The translations under genes were made by a program, and so were the position numbers. DNA of 64,000 nt from assembly GCF_000332155.1 (NCBI RefSeq), contig NZ_KB235904.1, positions 2,153,813 through 2,217,812 on the forward strand, read 5' to 3'. The DNA comes from Kamptonema formosum PCC 6407. GTDB lineage: Bacteria > Cyanobacteriota > Cyanobacteriia > Cyanobacteriales > Microcoleaceae. Shown piece by piece: positions 43,942 to 52,328 of the stretch (its first letter is position 1; each line of letters starts with the position of its first letter). The notes beneath the pieces were generated by a model. It did not search any database. It had not been told where the DNA came from and worked only from the letters and a program-made list of their open reading frames with translations.

Positions 43942-45813
43942 CTAAACAGCAGCAGGAACATTTACAGGCCGTACTTGACCCAGTAAGTTGTGCAGTTCCT
44001 CACCCTCAATTACCTCAGTTTCCAAAAGTTTAGTCGCAATAGTTTCTAGCAAATCGCGATTGTTCTTCAAAATATCTAAAGCTTGAGTGTGAGCAGTTTC
44101 GACAATTTCCTTCACTTCTTTATCAATTGCATCTGCTGTTTGTTCGCTCACCTGACGGCGGGGGCTACCCATGCCATCATTGAGGAATTGACCTTGCTGA
44201 CCCTTCTCATAAGCTAAAGGCCCTAAAATCTTGCTCATGCCGTAAGTTGTCACCATCCGTTCTGCTAAATCAGTAGCGCGTTGAAGATCGTTGGAAGCAC
44301 CCGTAGTGATACTACCAAAAATAATTTCTTCGGCTGAACGTCCGCCCAAAAGTGTCGCAATTTGACCGCGAAGTTCTACTTCATCCATCAAAAATCTGTC
44401 TTCAGTTGGCAATTGCAAGGTATAACCTAAAGCTGCCATCCCACGAGGAATGATGGAAATTTTTTCAACTTTGCCGCCACTAGCAGTTAAAAACCCAACT
44501 AAAGCGTGACCAACTTCGTGATAAGCGACAATCTTTTTCTCTTTTTCATTCATGACGCGGCTTTTCTTTTCTAGACCTGCAACCACTCGTTCGATCGCTT
44601 CGGCAAAGTCAGCTTGAGCGACAGTTTCACGACGGTTACGAGCGGCTAATAAAGCAGCTTCATTAACTAAATTTGCCAAATCTGCACCCGCAAAACCGGG
44701 AGTTCTAGCGGCGATTGCTTTTAAGTTAATATCTGGGCCCAGTTTAACTTTCTGAGAGTGAATGTTAAGAATAGCTTCGCGACCAGATAAATCGGGGCGA
44801 TCGACTAAAACCTGTCTGTCAAAACGTCCCGGACGTAACAAAGCTGGATCTAAACTTTCAGGGCGATTAGTTGCTGCTAGCACAATTACGGTAGTATTAC
44901 CTGCCGCAAAACCGTCCATTTCTGTTAATAATTGATTGAGAGTTTGTTCGCGTTCGTCATTACCACCGTAGAAAGCGCCGCTACTACGAGACTTACCGAT
45001 CGCATCCAATTCGTCAATGAAAATAATGCAAGGAGCCTGTTTTTTGGCTTGTTCAAATAAGTCGCGGACTCTTGCCGAACCTACACCAACAAATAGTTCC
45101 ACAAACTCGGAACCAGAGATGCTGAAAAATGGAACGCCAGCTTCTCCTGCTACAGCTTTCGCTAATAGGGTTTTACCAGTACCAGGAGGCCCAACTAATA
45201 GCACGCCTTTGGGAATGCGAGCTCCAATTGCTGTAAATCTGTCTGGAGTTTTGAGAAAATCGACAATCTCAACTAATTCAGTTTTAGCCTCTTCCACACC
45301 TGCAACATCAGCAAAAGTTATTTTAGCAGATTCGCCTTCTACATAAACCTTAGCCTTACTTTTACCAATGGAAAGAGCGCCTTGGGGCCCGCCGCCACCA
45401 CGACTGATAAAAAATTGCCAGATAGCAACAAAAATTAATGGCGGAACCACCCAACCTAATAAACTGGTAAACCAGCCATTTTTAGGTGGAGGAGTTGCTG
45501 CAAATTCAACGCCTTTTTCTTCCAAAAGTTTTGGTAATTCTAAATCAAAAATGGGTGTAGTGGCGAGTACCTGACCTGGTTGATCCGCTTCACCTTTAAG
45601 CTGATAGCGAATTTCATTTTGACCCACAGAAGCCCGTTGTACCTCTTGTTCTTGCACCTGATGGACGAACAAGCTATAAGGTACTTGCGGAATTTGGGGG
45701 CCAAGTAAACTCGGCAAAAATATGTTACCCAGTAGAAACAAACCTGATAGCAATAACAAAATATTGCCAATCTGACGAGAACGAGGGGGTTGAGGCTGGT
45801 CTTTAATCGCCAT
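43942..45813 (-). CDS. ftsH: ATP-dependent zinc metalloprotease FtsH
   Basis: A 623-residue membrane AAA+ protease. It has two transmembrane helices (about 15-36 and 113-136) flanking a lumenal/periplasmic segment. The AAA module has Walker A GPPGTGKT at 208-215, Walker B IIFIDELDAIG near 263-272, and SRH segments TNRPESLDPALLRPGRFDR. The zinc-protease motif HEVGH is at 432-436. In cyanobacteria FtsH paralogues degrade damaged photosystem proteins and regulators; which paralogue this is cannot be fixed from the window. The gene stands alone and its start ATG is at 45813. Confidence 0.97.
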   Translation of the reverse strand: MAIKDQPQPPRSRQIGNILLLLSGLFLLGNIFLPSLLGPQIPQVPYSLFVHQVQEQEVQRASVGQNEIRYQLKGEADQPGQVLATTPIFDLELPKLLEEKGVEFAATPPPKNGWFTSLLGWVVPPLIFVAIWQFFISRGGGGPQGALSIGKSKAKVYVEGESAKITFADVAGVEEAKTELVEIVDFLKTPDRFTAIGARIPKGVLLVGPPGTGKTLLAKAVAGEAGVPFFSISGSEFVELFVGVGSARVRDLFEQAKKQAPCIIFIDELDAIGKSRSSGAFYGGNDEREQTLNQLLTEMDGFAAGNTTVIVLAATNRPESLDPALLRPGRFDRQVLVDRPDLSGREAILNIHSQKVKLGPDINLKAIAARTPGFAGADLANLVNEAALLAARNRRETVAQADFAEAIERVVAGLEKKSRVMNEKEKKIVAYHEVGHALVGFLTASGGKVEKISIIPRGMAALGYTLQLPTEDRFLMDEVELRGQIATLLGGRSAEEIIFGSITTGASNDLQRATDLAERMVTTYGMSKILGPLAYEKGQQGQFLNDGMGSPRRQVSEQTADAIDKEVKEIVETAHTQALDILKNNRDLLETIATKLLETEVIEGEELHNLLGQVRPVNVPAAV

Positions 45814-46043
45814 TGGAAATATTCATCCTTTGATTTCAACCTGTCTTATTCATTAGTCTGCCATCAATAATGCAGGAATAACTTAGCGGATTTCCTCACT
45901 TCATTTGGTCGGTTAACCAGCATGGGTAATGCTGTATACCTAATTCTGACCGTAGCTAATCCCAATATCAGCACTGGGACAGAGACGATCCGATAAGCTA
46001 AGTTGATAATTTGATTAAAGTATTTACTTTTTACATAACTAAG

Positions 46044-46313
46044 ATGCTTGGATTTTATTTTTTCTTGATCTACTGCATCGGACTGTGTTTGATAACTCAA
46101 CCCAGCCGTCCTAAAGAGGAAGGGGAATGGTGGGTCGAGGTTGTCACTGAATCGCCACGCTGTACCTACTATTTTGGGCCATTTGACAGCGACAAAGAAG
46201 CCTCAAGTAATACTAATGGCTATATTGAAGATTTGGAAAGTGAGGGAGCCCAAAGAGTTAGCATTGAAATTAAGCGCTGTCAGCCTACTGAGCTAACAAT
46301 TTGTGAGAGTTAA
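46044..46313 (+). CDS. DUF1816 family protein
   Basis: An 89-residue protein from ATG 46044; a TTG at 46011 would add 11 residues. A hydrophobic N-terminal helix (MLGFYFFLIYCIGLCLI) precedes the DUF1816 core as I know it: WWVEVVTESPRCTYYFGPFDSDKEASSNTNGYIEDLESEGAQRVSIEIKRCQP. The core is common in small cyanobacterial proteins and is sometimes found with phycobilisome-linker-type domains. Function is unknown. The hydrophobic N-terminus suggests membrane attachment. It is convergent with the dnaJ-family gene, with a perfect palindrome between them. Confidence 0.8.
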   Translation: MLGFYFFLIYCIGLCLITQPSRPKEEGEWWVEVVTESPRCTYYFGPFDSDKEASSNTNGYIEDLESEGAQRVSIEIKRCQPTELTICES

Positions 46314-46377
46314 CCTGGGAAAGGTTTCGTAGTTTGACTTGCTAGCACCGAGGCGACGATCGCGCAGGGTTAATATT

Positions 46378-46424
46378 AATTCCGGTGGATTAACCATAAT
46401 AATTATGGTTAATCCACCGGAATT
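46378..46424. repeat. Perfect 47-bp palindrome (23-bp arms, 1-nt centre)
   Basis: AATTCCGGTGGATTAACCATAAT (46378-46400) is the exact reverse complement of 46402-46424, with a single A at the centre. It lies between convergent genes. It has no T-tract (it is followed by GGTATAATAT), so it is not a canonical terminator. Perfection over 23 bp suggests recent origin or selection. Confidence 0.95.
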
Positions 46425-46527
46425 GGTATAATATCCTTGCCAGTGATGGAGAAAGACAGTTGCTTGGGTTTGGCGTTTTGAATTAAAAATTATTTAACTT
46501 AAAACTTCCAGCTCAAAACTCCAAACT

Positions 46528-47532
46528 TCACATTTGCATTTGCTTTAAATTGCTACGGGGATTAAAACTACGATTTGCCTTAATTTTCTCATAGCATTCT
46601 CGCTCCACAGCGCTAATATCTTTCGGTGCGACGATCGCAATTTTCACTAATTGGTCAGTGCGATCGCCTCCCTTGGGTTTGGGCCACCCTTTACCGCGCA
46701 ACCTCAAAGATTGACCGGAACGAATGCCTGCTGGAACATTCACCGCCACCATTCCATCAGGCGTAGGTACCTCAATGGAGGCTCCCAACACCGCTTCATC
46801 AGGCGTTACGGGTACTTCACAAACCAAATTCTCCCCTTCAAACTGGAAGAAGGGATGAGGCAAAATTTCTACTTTCAGGTATAAATCTCCCCTTTGCTGG
46901 GTTTGGGGGTCTACTTGACCTTTCCCTCTAATCCGAATGCGGCTACCAGCTTTCACTCCCGCAGGAATGGAGACATCGCCAGTACCAACGCGCTTGGAAA
47001 CACCCCGAAATGCTTCGCCGAGACTGAGGGAAATAGTTGCTTCGGTGTCGAGGGAAGTTGCAGCCGTGCGGTTGTCAAACCCTGTAAAATCTTCATATCC
47101 GCCAAAACCTGTCTGCCCGCCTTGATTGGGACGGTATGTGTAGTTCCAGTTGCCATTGCGACGGCTACCAGCAGCGGGCCCACCAACGCGACCCAGCAAA
47201 GTATTAATGAATTCGTCAAAACTGGCGTATTGGCTGAAGTCTACGCCGCCGAAGTCTACATTATTCGGACTACCTGGCCATCCACCAGGGGTTCCGGCTT
47301 GCTTCCAGTATTGACCAAATTGGTCATATTTTTTGCGTTTTTCGGGGTCTGATAAAACTTCGTAGGCTTCATTAACTTCTTTAAACCTGGCCTCTGCGTC
47401 TTTGTTGCCCGGATTCATGTCGGGATGGTACTTCCGGGCGAGTTTGCGGTAGGATTTTTTAATTTCATCAGCACTAGCGGTTTTGTTCAGTCCCAGAATT
47501 GCGTAAAAGTCTTTGAAGTCAGTTGTAGCCAT
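46528..47532 (-). CDS. DnaJ C-terminal-domain co-chaperone (CbpA/type II DnaJ)
   Basis: A 334-residue Hsp40. The J domain (about 6-72) has HPD at 36-38 (KYHPDMNP) and the ending [12 protein letters not shown] Gly/Phe/Asn-rich linker (about 80-160) follows, then the two-part C-terminal substrate-binding domain ([56 protein letters not shown]). There is no CXXCXGXG zinc region, so it is a type II protein like CbpA. It stimulates DnaK ATPase. AGGAGG lies 7 nt upstream of ATG 47532. Confidence 0.94.
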   Translation of the reverse strand: MATTDFKDFYAILGLNKTASADEIKKSYRKLARKYHPDMNPGNKDAEARFKEVNEAYEVLSDPEKRKKYDQFGQYWKQAGTPGGWPGSPNNVDFGGVDFSQYASFDEFINTLLGRVGGPAAGSRRNGNWNYTYRPNQGGQTGFGGYEDFTGFDNRTAATSLDTEATISLSLGEAFRGVSKRVGTGDVSIPAGVKAGSRIRIRGKGQVDPQTQQRGDLYLKVEILPHPFFQFEGENLVCEVPVTPDEAVLGASIEVPTPDGMVAVNVPAGIRSGQSLRLRGKGWPKPKGGDRTDQLVKIAIVAPKDISAVERECYEKIKANRSFNPRSNLKQMQM

Positions 47533-48115
47533 TAACCGCCCTCCTTTTAAGTAGTTGTTAGCTTAAGGTTCTTAGCAAAAATAATCGGAAATTGATAACT
47601 TTGCCTATAATTGATTATGGCGCTACAGGAAGTCACAGGTGAGATTTAGATCAAATACAAGATTATCAAAAGTTTGAGTTCAGCTAAGTTCGGTTGTTTC
47701 TCCAAGGGGCGATCGCGATCGCCGTACTCAGAAGGCAGAAGGAGATGGGGGAGATGGGGAGGATGAGGGAGATGAGGGAGATGGGGGAGATGGGGAAGGT
47801 GCATTACCAGAAATAAAGCAATTTCTCAAAACTCAAACTTCCGGAAGGTGAGCGATCGCTTCGCCGCCGTCACAGAATTTAGAGTAACCGCCAATACAGT
47901 TAGGATCTTCTTAATTCCTGAAACTATTGTTTTTATTTTATTTTATTTTTCTTCCTTCTTCCTTCTTCCTTCTTCCTTTTTCCTTCTACTTACTCTAGCA
48001 TTGGTGGTTAATCGTTAGCGTTTAAGTGTATTGGTAACTATGGGTTAGCAGACGGTTAGCTGCTAACAAGTAACTACTAACAAGTCACCACTAACGATTA
48101 ACAACCAACCACTGC
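47533..48115. other. 583-bp intergenic region with low-complexity tracts
   Basis: No gene was identified. Contents: a dnaJ promoter region, a GGGGAGATGGGGGAGATG tract (about 47735-47800), CTTCCTTCTT repeats (47945-47990), and GTTAGC/ACTAAC heptads near 48000-48115. The last two are short-period repeats of the dispersed kind. Confidence 0.7.
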
Positions 48116-49405
48116 TTAAATGATCGTCCCATCTGAAATGATGGCATTTTTGAGGACTACAACAATGCCGCTGCGAATATAGAATCCTTGGTCTTCGCGT
48201 TCGGCTTCTTCCACTCTATCTTTATTGATAATTTGGACGTGGCGACCGATGCGGGCATTTTTGTCAACGATCGCGCGACGAATCCTAGTTTGTGCACCGA
48301 TACCGACGGGGACACCGCCTTTGTCAGAACCGGACTGCCTTTCGGCGAAGGGTTCGTAGAAGTCGGAACCCATAATCAGGGAATCTTCGATGTTACATCC
48401 TGCTTCGATGCGCGATCGCACTCCTAATACTGAATGGTCGATCCGGCATTCTTTGAGGATGCAACCTTCAGCAATAATTGACTCGGTTACTTGGCAGTCT
48501 AACAGTTTAGATGGAGGTAAGTAACGCTGACGAGTATAAATTGGCGCTTGTTCGTCGTAAAAGCTGAAAGGTGGATGAGGCTGTTTTGTGAGAGCTAAGT
48601 TAGAATCATAGAAAGCCTCAATGGTTCCGATATCTTCCCAGTAGCCATCAAATAAGTAGGCTTGAACGTTGTAGTCTTTGGCGGAGTTGGGAATAATTTC
48701 TTTGCCAAAATCAGTCTGTTCTGGGGATTCTTTGAGCAATTTCATCAAAACGTCTTTGTTGAAGACGTAAATCCCCATTGAGGCAATATAAGGGCTTTCT
48801 TTGGCTTGTTCCGCTGTCAATCCCAGTTTAGTGGTATCGACTTGCATTTCTTTGAGGGCTTCGCCTTTGGGTTTTTCGCTGAAAGAGACAATACGACCGT
48901 CTTCATCGGTTTTCATTAACCCAAAGTCGGATGCACGTTTGTCGTCCATCGGTAAGACAGAGAGGGTGATATCTGCTTTGGTATCGAGGTGGCGTTGGAC
49001 GAATTCTCGATAGTCCATCCGATAGAGGTGATCGCCTGAGAGTATCAGGTAATGGTCAATATCCCACTCTTCAAACAGCCAGAGATACTGGCGGACTGCA
49101 TCGGCTGTGCCCTGAAACCAGTTGGGGTTTTCTTTGGTTTGCTGGGCCGCGAGCACTTCCACAAAGCCGTCACTGAACCCGGAGAAGTTGTAAGCGCGGG
49201 AAATGTGACGGTTGAGGGATGCGGAGTTGAATTGGGTGAGGACGTATATTTTGAGTATTTCTGAGTTGATGCAGTTGCTTACGGGGATGTCGATCAGGCG
49301 GTATTTGCCTGCGAGGGGGACGGCGGGTTTGGCCCGCAGTTTGGTAAGCGGGTAAAGGCGGGTACCTACGCCGCCGCCAAGGATAATGGCTAAGACTTTT
49401 TTCAC
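48116..49405 (-). CDS. glgC: Glucose-1-phosphate adenylyltransferase (ADP-glucose pyrophosphorylase)
   Basis: A 429-residue enzyme that makes ADP-glucose from ATP and glucose-1-phosphate, the regulated first step of glycogen synthesis. A GTG start at 49405 is chosen: AGGAGG lies 8 nt upstream and homologues begin [12 protein letters not shown]. The frame upstream (to 49438) is not conserved. Motifs include [13 protein letters not shown] (ATP/phosphate-binding), [39 protein letters not shown] and FSEKPKGE. The C-terminal left-handed beta-helix ([25 protein letters not shown]) carries the allosteric region. The partner glgA is at 5108-6526. Confidence 0.97.
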   Translation of the reverse strand: MKKVLAIILGGGVGTRLYPLTKLRAKPAVPLAGKYRLIDIPVSNCINSEILKIYVLTQFNSASLNRHISRAYNFSGFSDGFVEVLAAQQTKENPNWFQGTADAVRQYLWLFEEWDIDHYLILSGDHLYRMDYREFVQRHLDTKADITLSVLPMDDKRASDFGLMKTDEDGRIVSFSEKPKGEALKEMQVDTTKLGLTAEQAKESPYIASMGIYVFNKDVLMKLLKESPEQTDFGKEIIPNSAKDYNVQAYLFDGYWEDIGTIEAFYDSNLALTKQPHPPFSFYDEQAPIYTRQRYLPPSKLLDCQVTESIIAEGCILKECRIDHSVLGVRSRIEAGCNIEDSLIMGSDFYEPFAERQSGSDKGGVPVGIGAQTRIRRAIVDKNARIGRHVQIINKDRVEEAEREDQGFYIRSGIVVVLKNAIISDGTII

Positions 49406-49507
49406 AAAATTTCCTCCTGACTGCCGGTGAGCTCTCATTGTCCAGTGTCGGATGGTGAGGGATCGTTGACAAGGGGGGAGGGGCAGAAGTTATATCATTT
49501 GGTGTAG

Positions 49508-49942
49508 TTACAATTGTTCTGGGTTGATTCCCTGTTCTCGTAACTTTTCTAGTAATGTTTGATAGCGTTGCTGTTCTCGATCGAGTTGTGCGATCGCTTC
49601 CTCAGCCCGCTGATGTTCCTGTTCTGCCCTTTGACGTTCCTGTTCTCTGAGTCGATCTAATTCTACAGGAGTGAGAAATTTGCGGCCATCTGGGCGATAA
49701 ATTTCTAAGTTATTTTGTGTTAGTTGAAAGCGGATTTCTAACAGGGGACTTACCCAGCCATTCATATCGGAAATTGATTCAAACCAATTTTCATTACGAA
49801 TAAATCCGGTCAATTCTTTAATGTAATATTCTTGCACTCCATAACGTTGATAAAACAACAATTTGTCTGCCATTTTACCTGCACGATTGCCAGGGGATAA
49901 GATTTCAAAGGCGACTTGGGTAAGCCCAGTTGTGTATGTAGA
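49508..49942 (-). pseudogene. 5'-truncated Uma2-family (DUF820) gene remnant
   Basis: The open frame has 144 codons from a stop at 49943-49945. Its first residues, TQVAFEILSPGNRAGKMADKLLFYQRYGVQEYYIK, match the second half of a Uma2 nuclease-like domain (V-x-x-E-x-L-S-P-x-N followed by K-L-x-x-Y-x-x-x-G-V-x-E-Y). They continue into the usual coiled-coil tail (ELDRLREQERQRAEQEHQRAEEA). The N-terminal catalytic half is missing and no start suits a complete protein. ATG 49873 could in principle start a 121-residue product, but it would lack the active site. Confidence 0.75.
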
Positions 49943-50415
49943 TTAAGTCTTCAACAGTCTTAAATTAGCCTTAATACCATCAAAAGGGCTACTTTCTAAC
50001 AATTGAATAAAGTAGAAGCGATCGCTCACTGGCTAGAAGTGCGATCGCTTTCAACAGCTTGCTAATTCCTAATTGCTAATTACCCATCCCCCCAGCTCCC
50101 CCGCCCCCTGCCCCCCCACCCCCCACAGGGTTATCCAAAAAATTTAATACTTTTGAGCTTTTGTTTCTGAATGTAAAGCGCTATCCTTAGATCAGCCAGT
50201 AAAAAGAGGGTGATGATTCCAGAAATTCAGCTACGGCTGTCGAGTCGGTGAATTACTCCCCTCGACGAAGCTGCCCTGCACTCGATAAGGTATTATACGG
50301 GCGGGCGTGGAGACGCAACGCCATATCGAACTCTTATGAGTTCCTGCAACTATCGCAGAAATCCGCATCCGAGTTGGGCAACTCAGAAGGCTAAAACTCG
50401 TTACTAGGAGAATTA
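49943..50415. other. Upstream region and probable leader of the DEAD-box helicase gene
   Basis: A 473-bp gap holding C-rich low-complexity sequence (50083-50125) and then, nearer the gene, GTCGAG (about 50239) with CTCGAC (ending about 50265) as a possible stem. A TATTAT hexamer near 50291 could be a -10 element. Long leaders are common for cold-induced helicases in cyanobacteria; a leader here is inference. Confidence 0.4.
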
Positions 50416-51858
50416 ATGAATTTAACGTTTGAAAGCTTAGGTATCTCAGAAGAGCGCATTCGCCATCTGGAGACATTAGGCTTTAGTGAACCCACACCCA
50501 TTCAGACCCAAGCAATTCCTCATTTATTAGCTGGGCGCGATGTGGTGGGTCAGGCTCAGACAGGAACGGGCAAAACAGCAGCATTTTCGTTGCCCATATT
50601 GGAACGGATCGATCTTGGCGTAACTGCGGTTCAAGCCCTGATTTTGACTCCAACTCGTGAATTAGCGCTGCAAGTGACTGAGGCAATCCGCGAGTTGAGC
50701 GGTCTCAGCGAAGGCCCTGTGAAATTAGGCCGTTCTTTGCAAGTTTTGACTGTGTACGGGGGTCAATCAATTGACCGTCAGATGCAGCGCTTGCGCCGAG
50801 GTGTTCATATTGTAGTGGGAACACCTGGTCGGATTATTGATATGCTCAACCGGGGCAGTCTGAAGCTAGACCAATTGAAATGGATGGTTTTGGATGAAGC
50901 TGACGAAATGCTGAGCATGGGCTTTATCCAAGACGTGGAAAAGATCCTTGAGGCTGCACCTGCGGATCACCAGACAGCATTTTTCTCGGCGACGATGGAG
51001 GCTTCGATCCGCAAATTGGTGTCTAAGCATTTGCGATCGCCCATTAATGTCACGGTGGAACAACCAAAAGCTACACCGAAGCGTATCCGCCAGTGCGTAT
51101 ACATGGTTCCGCGTGGCTGGTCGAAGTCACGAGCTTTGCAGCCGATTTTGGAAATGGAAGATCCCGAATCTGCGCTAATCTTTGTACGAACAAGAGCGGC
51201 GGCGGCGGAGTTGACCAGTCAGTTGCAAGCAGCCGGTCACAGCGTTGATGAATATCACGGCAATTTAAACCAAGCACAACGGGAGCGGCTTTTATCTCGT
51301 TTCCACCAAAGCCAGGTGCGCTGGGTGGTGGCGACGGATATTGCGGCGCGGGGTTTGGACGTAAATGATTTGACTCACGTAATTAACTACGATTTACCCG
51401 ATAGCGTGGAAAGCTATGTTCACCGGATTGGTCGCACGGGTCGTGCTGGCCGCGAGGGGACGGCGATTACGTTGATTCAGGCGGTGGATCGCCGGAAATT
51501 GCGGTTGATCGAGCGTCACGTGCGCCAAACTCTGACGGTTCGCACGATTCCGACGCGATCGCAGATTGAAGGTAAGCAATTAGAGAAGATGCAAGCTAAG
51601 GTGCGCGAAGCGCTGGCTGGCGAGCGCATGGCTTCTTTCTTACCTTTAGTATCTCAGTTGTGTGAGGAGTACGATCCTCATGCGATCGCGGCTGCGGCTT
51701 TACAAATGACTTTCGATCAAAGTCGTCCCGCTTGGATGGGGTCAGATTACGCTGTAGAGGATGAACCACTATCAACTGATTCTCACAAACCACAGTTGAT
51801 CAAGAAGCGGCCTAAGACTGTTGTAAATCCTACTTCTCCTGTGACACAGAATAGCTAA
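50416..51858 (+). CDS. crhR: DEAD-box ATP-dependent RNA helicase (CrhR-like)
   Basis: A 480-residue RNA helicase. The Q motif GFSEPTPIQ is at about 22-30, motif I AQTGTGKT at 47-54, motif Ia PTREL at 79-83, motif II DEAD at 160-163 and motif III SAT at 191-193. Motifs V-VI are ATDIAARGLD and HRIGRTGR. A C-terminal extension of about 110 residues follows. The size and C-terminal region fit the cyanobacterial redox- and cold-regulated CrhR type, though the symbol rests on resemblance. GGAG lies 8 nt before ATG 50416. A hairpin terminator follows. It is monocistronic here. Confidence 0.92.
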   Translation: MNLTFESLGISEERIRHLETLGFSEPTPIQTQAIPHLLAGRDVVGQAQTGTGKTAAFSLPILERIDLGVTAVQALILTPTRELALQVTEAIRELSGLSEGPVKLGRSLQVLTVYGGQSIDRQMQRLRRGVHIVVGTPGRIIDMLNRGSLKLDQLKWMVLDEADEMLSMGFIQDVEKILEAAPADHQTAFFSATMEASIRKLVSKHLRSPINVTVEQPKATPKRIRQCVYMVPRGWSKSRALQPILEMEDPESALIFVRTRAAAAELTSQLQAAGHSVDEYHGNLNQAQRERLLSRFHQSQVRWVVATDIAARGLDVNDLTHVINYDLPDSVESYVHRIGRTGRAGREGTAITLIQAVDRRKLRLIERHVRQTLTVRTIPTRSQIEGKQLEKMQAKVREALAGERMASFLPLVSQLCEEYDPHAIAAAALQMTFDQSRPAWMGSDYAVEDEPLSTDSHKPQLIKKRPKTVVNPTSPVTQNS

Positions 51859-51890
51859 TTTTTAGGGTGAGCATTGCTCATTCTTTTAAA

Positions 51891-51920
51891 AATAGAGATG
51901 CGAGCGATCGCGTCTCTATT
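51891..51920 (+). terminator. Terminator-like hairpin after the helicase gene
   Basis: AATAGAGATGCGA (51891-51903) pairs with TCGCGTCTCTATT (51908-51920) over 13 positions including one G-T wobble, with a GCGA loop, and is followed by TCATTTTA. Confidence 0.75.
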
Positions 51921-51949
51921 TCATTTTATAGCCGAAGTTCCCAGGACTT

Positions 51950-52005
51950 TAGTACCCAACCAAAGAAACCGGGTTTTTTGACGAAAATACTTCGCTCGGA
52001 CTCAT
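51950..52005. repeat. Partial copy of the AAAGAAACCGGGTTTTTTGACG repeat
   Basis: CCCAGGACTTTAGTACCCAACC followed by AAAGAAACCGGG and TTTTTTGACGAAAATACTTCG matches the left half of the element at 60800-60908; no right half is present. The rest of 51859-52328 is AT-rich and contains the promoter of the giant protein gene. Confidence 0.75.
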
Positions 52006-52328
52006 ACAAAAAAGGTAAACAATTATACTATAAACGTTGCTAAATATATGTGAATTATTATTACAGGTTTTCTTCGCTCTCTCCGTAATTTTACATAGAA
52101 AAATTCAAGTAAATGTACTGCTTTTATCTGTATATTTACGGTTTTCATCTGTAGAAAATCTAATATAATTCGATAATTGGGTAGCGATAAACTAATAAAA
52201 TCAAATTTTATTGTTGATTTCCCGCGCACAAAAACGGAAATTGATTATAACCATTTTTACTGCCTATATCCCTTTGCAACCTGATTAGTGTTAACAAGAC
52301 CTAACAAAAACTAACAAGGTGATTCATC

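Noticed and set aside
45864..46100. Minus-strand 78-codon frame upstream of ftsH
   Set aside because: Overlaps the DUF1816 gene start region and has no RBS or recognisable family.
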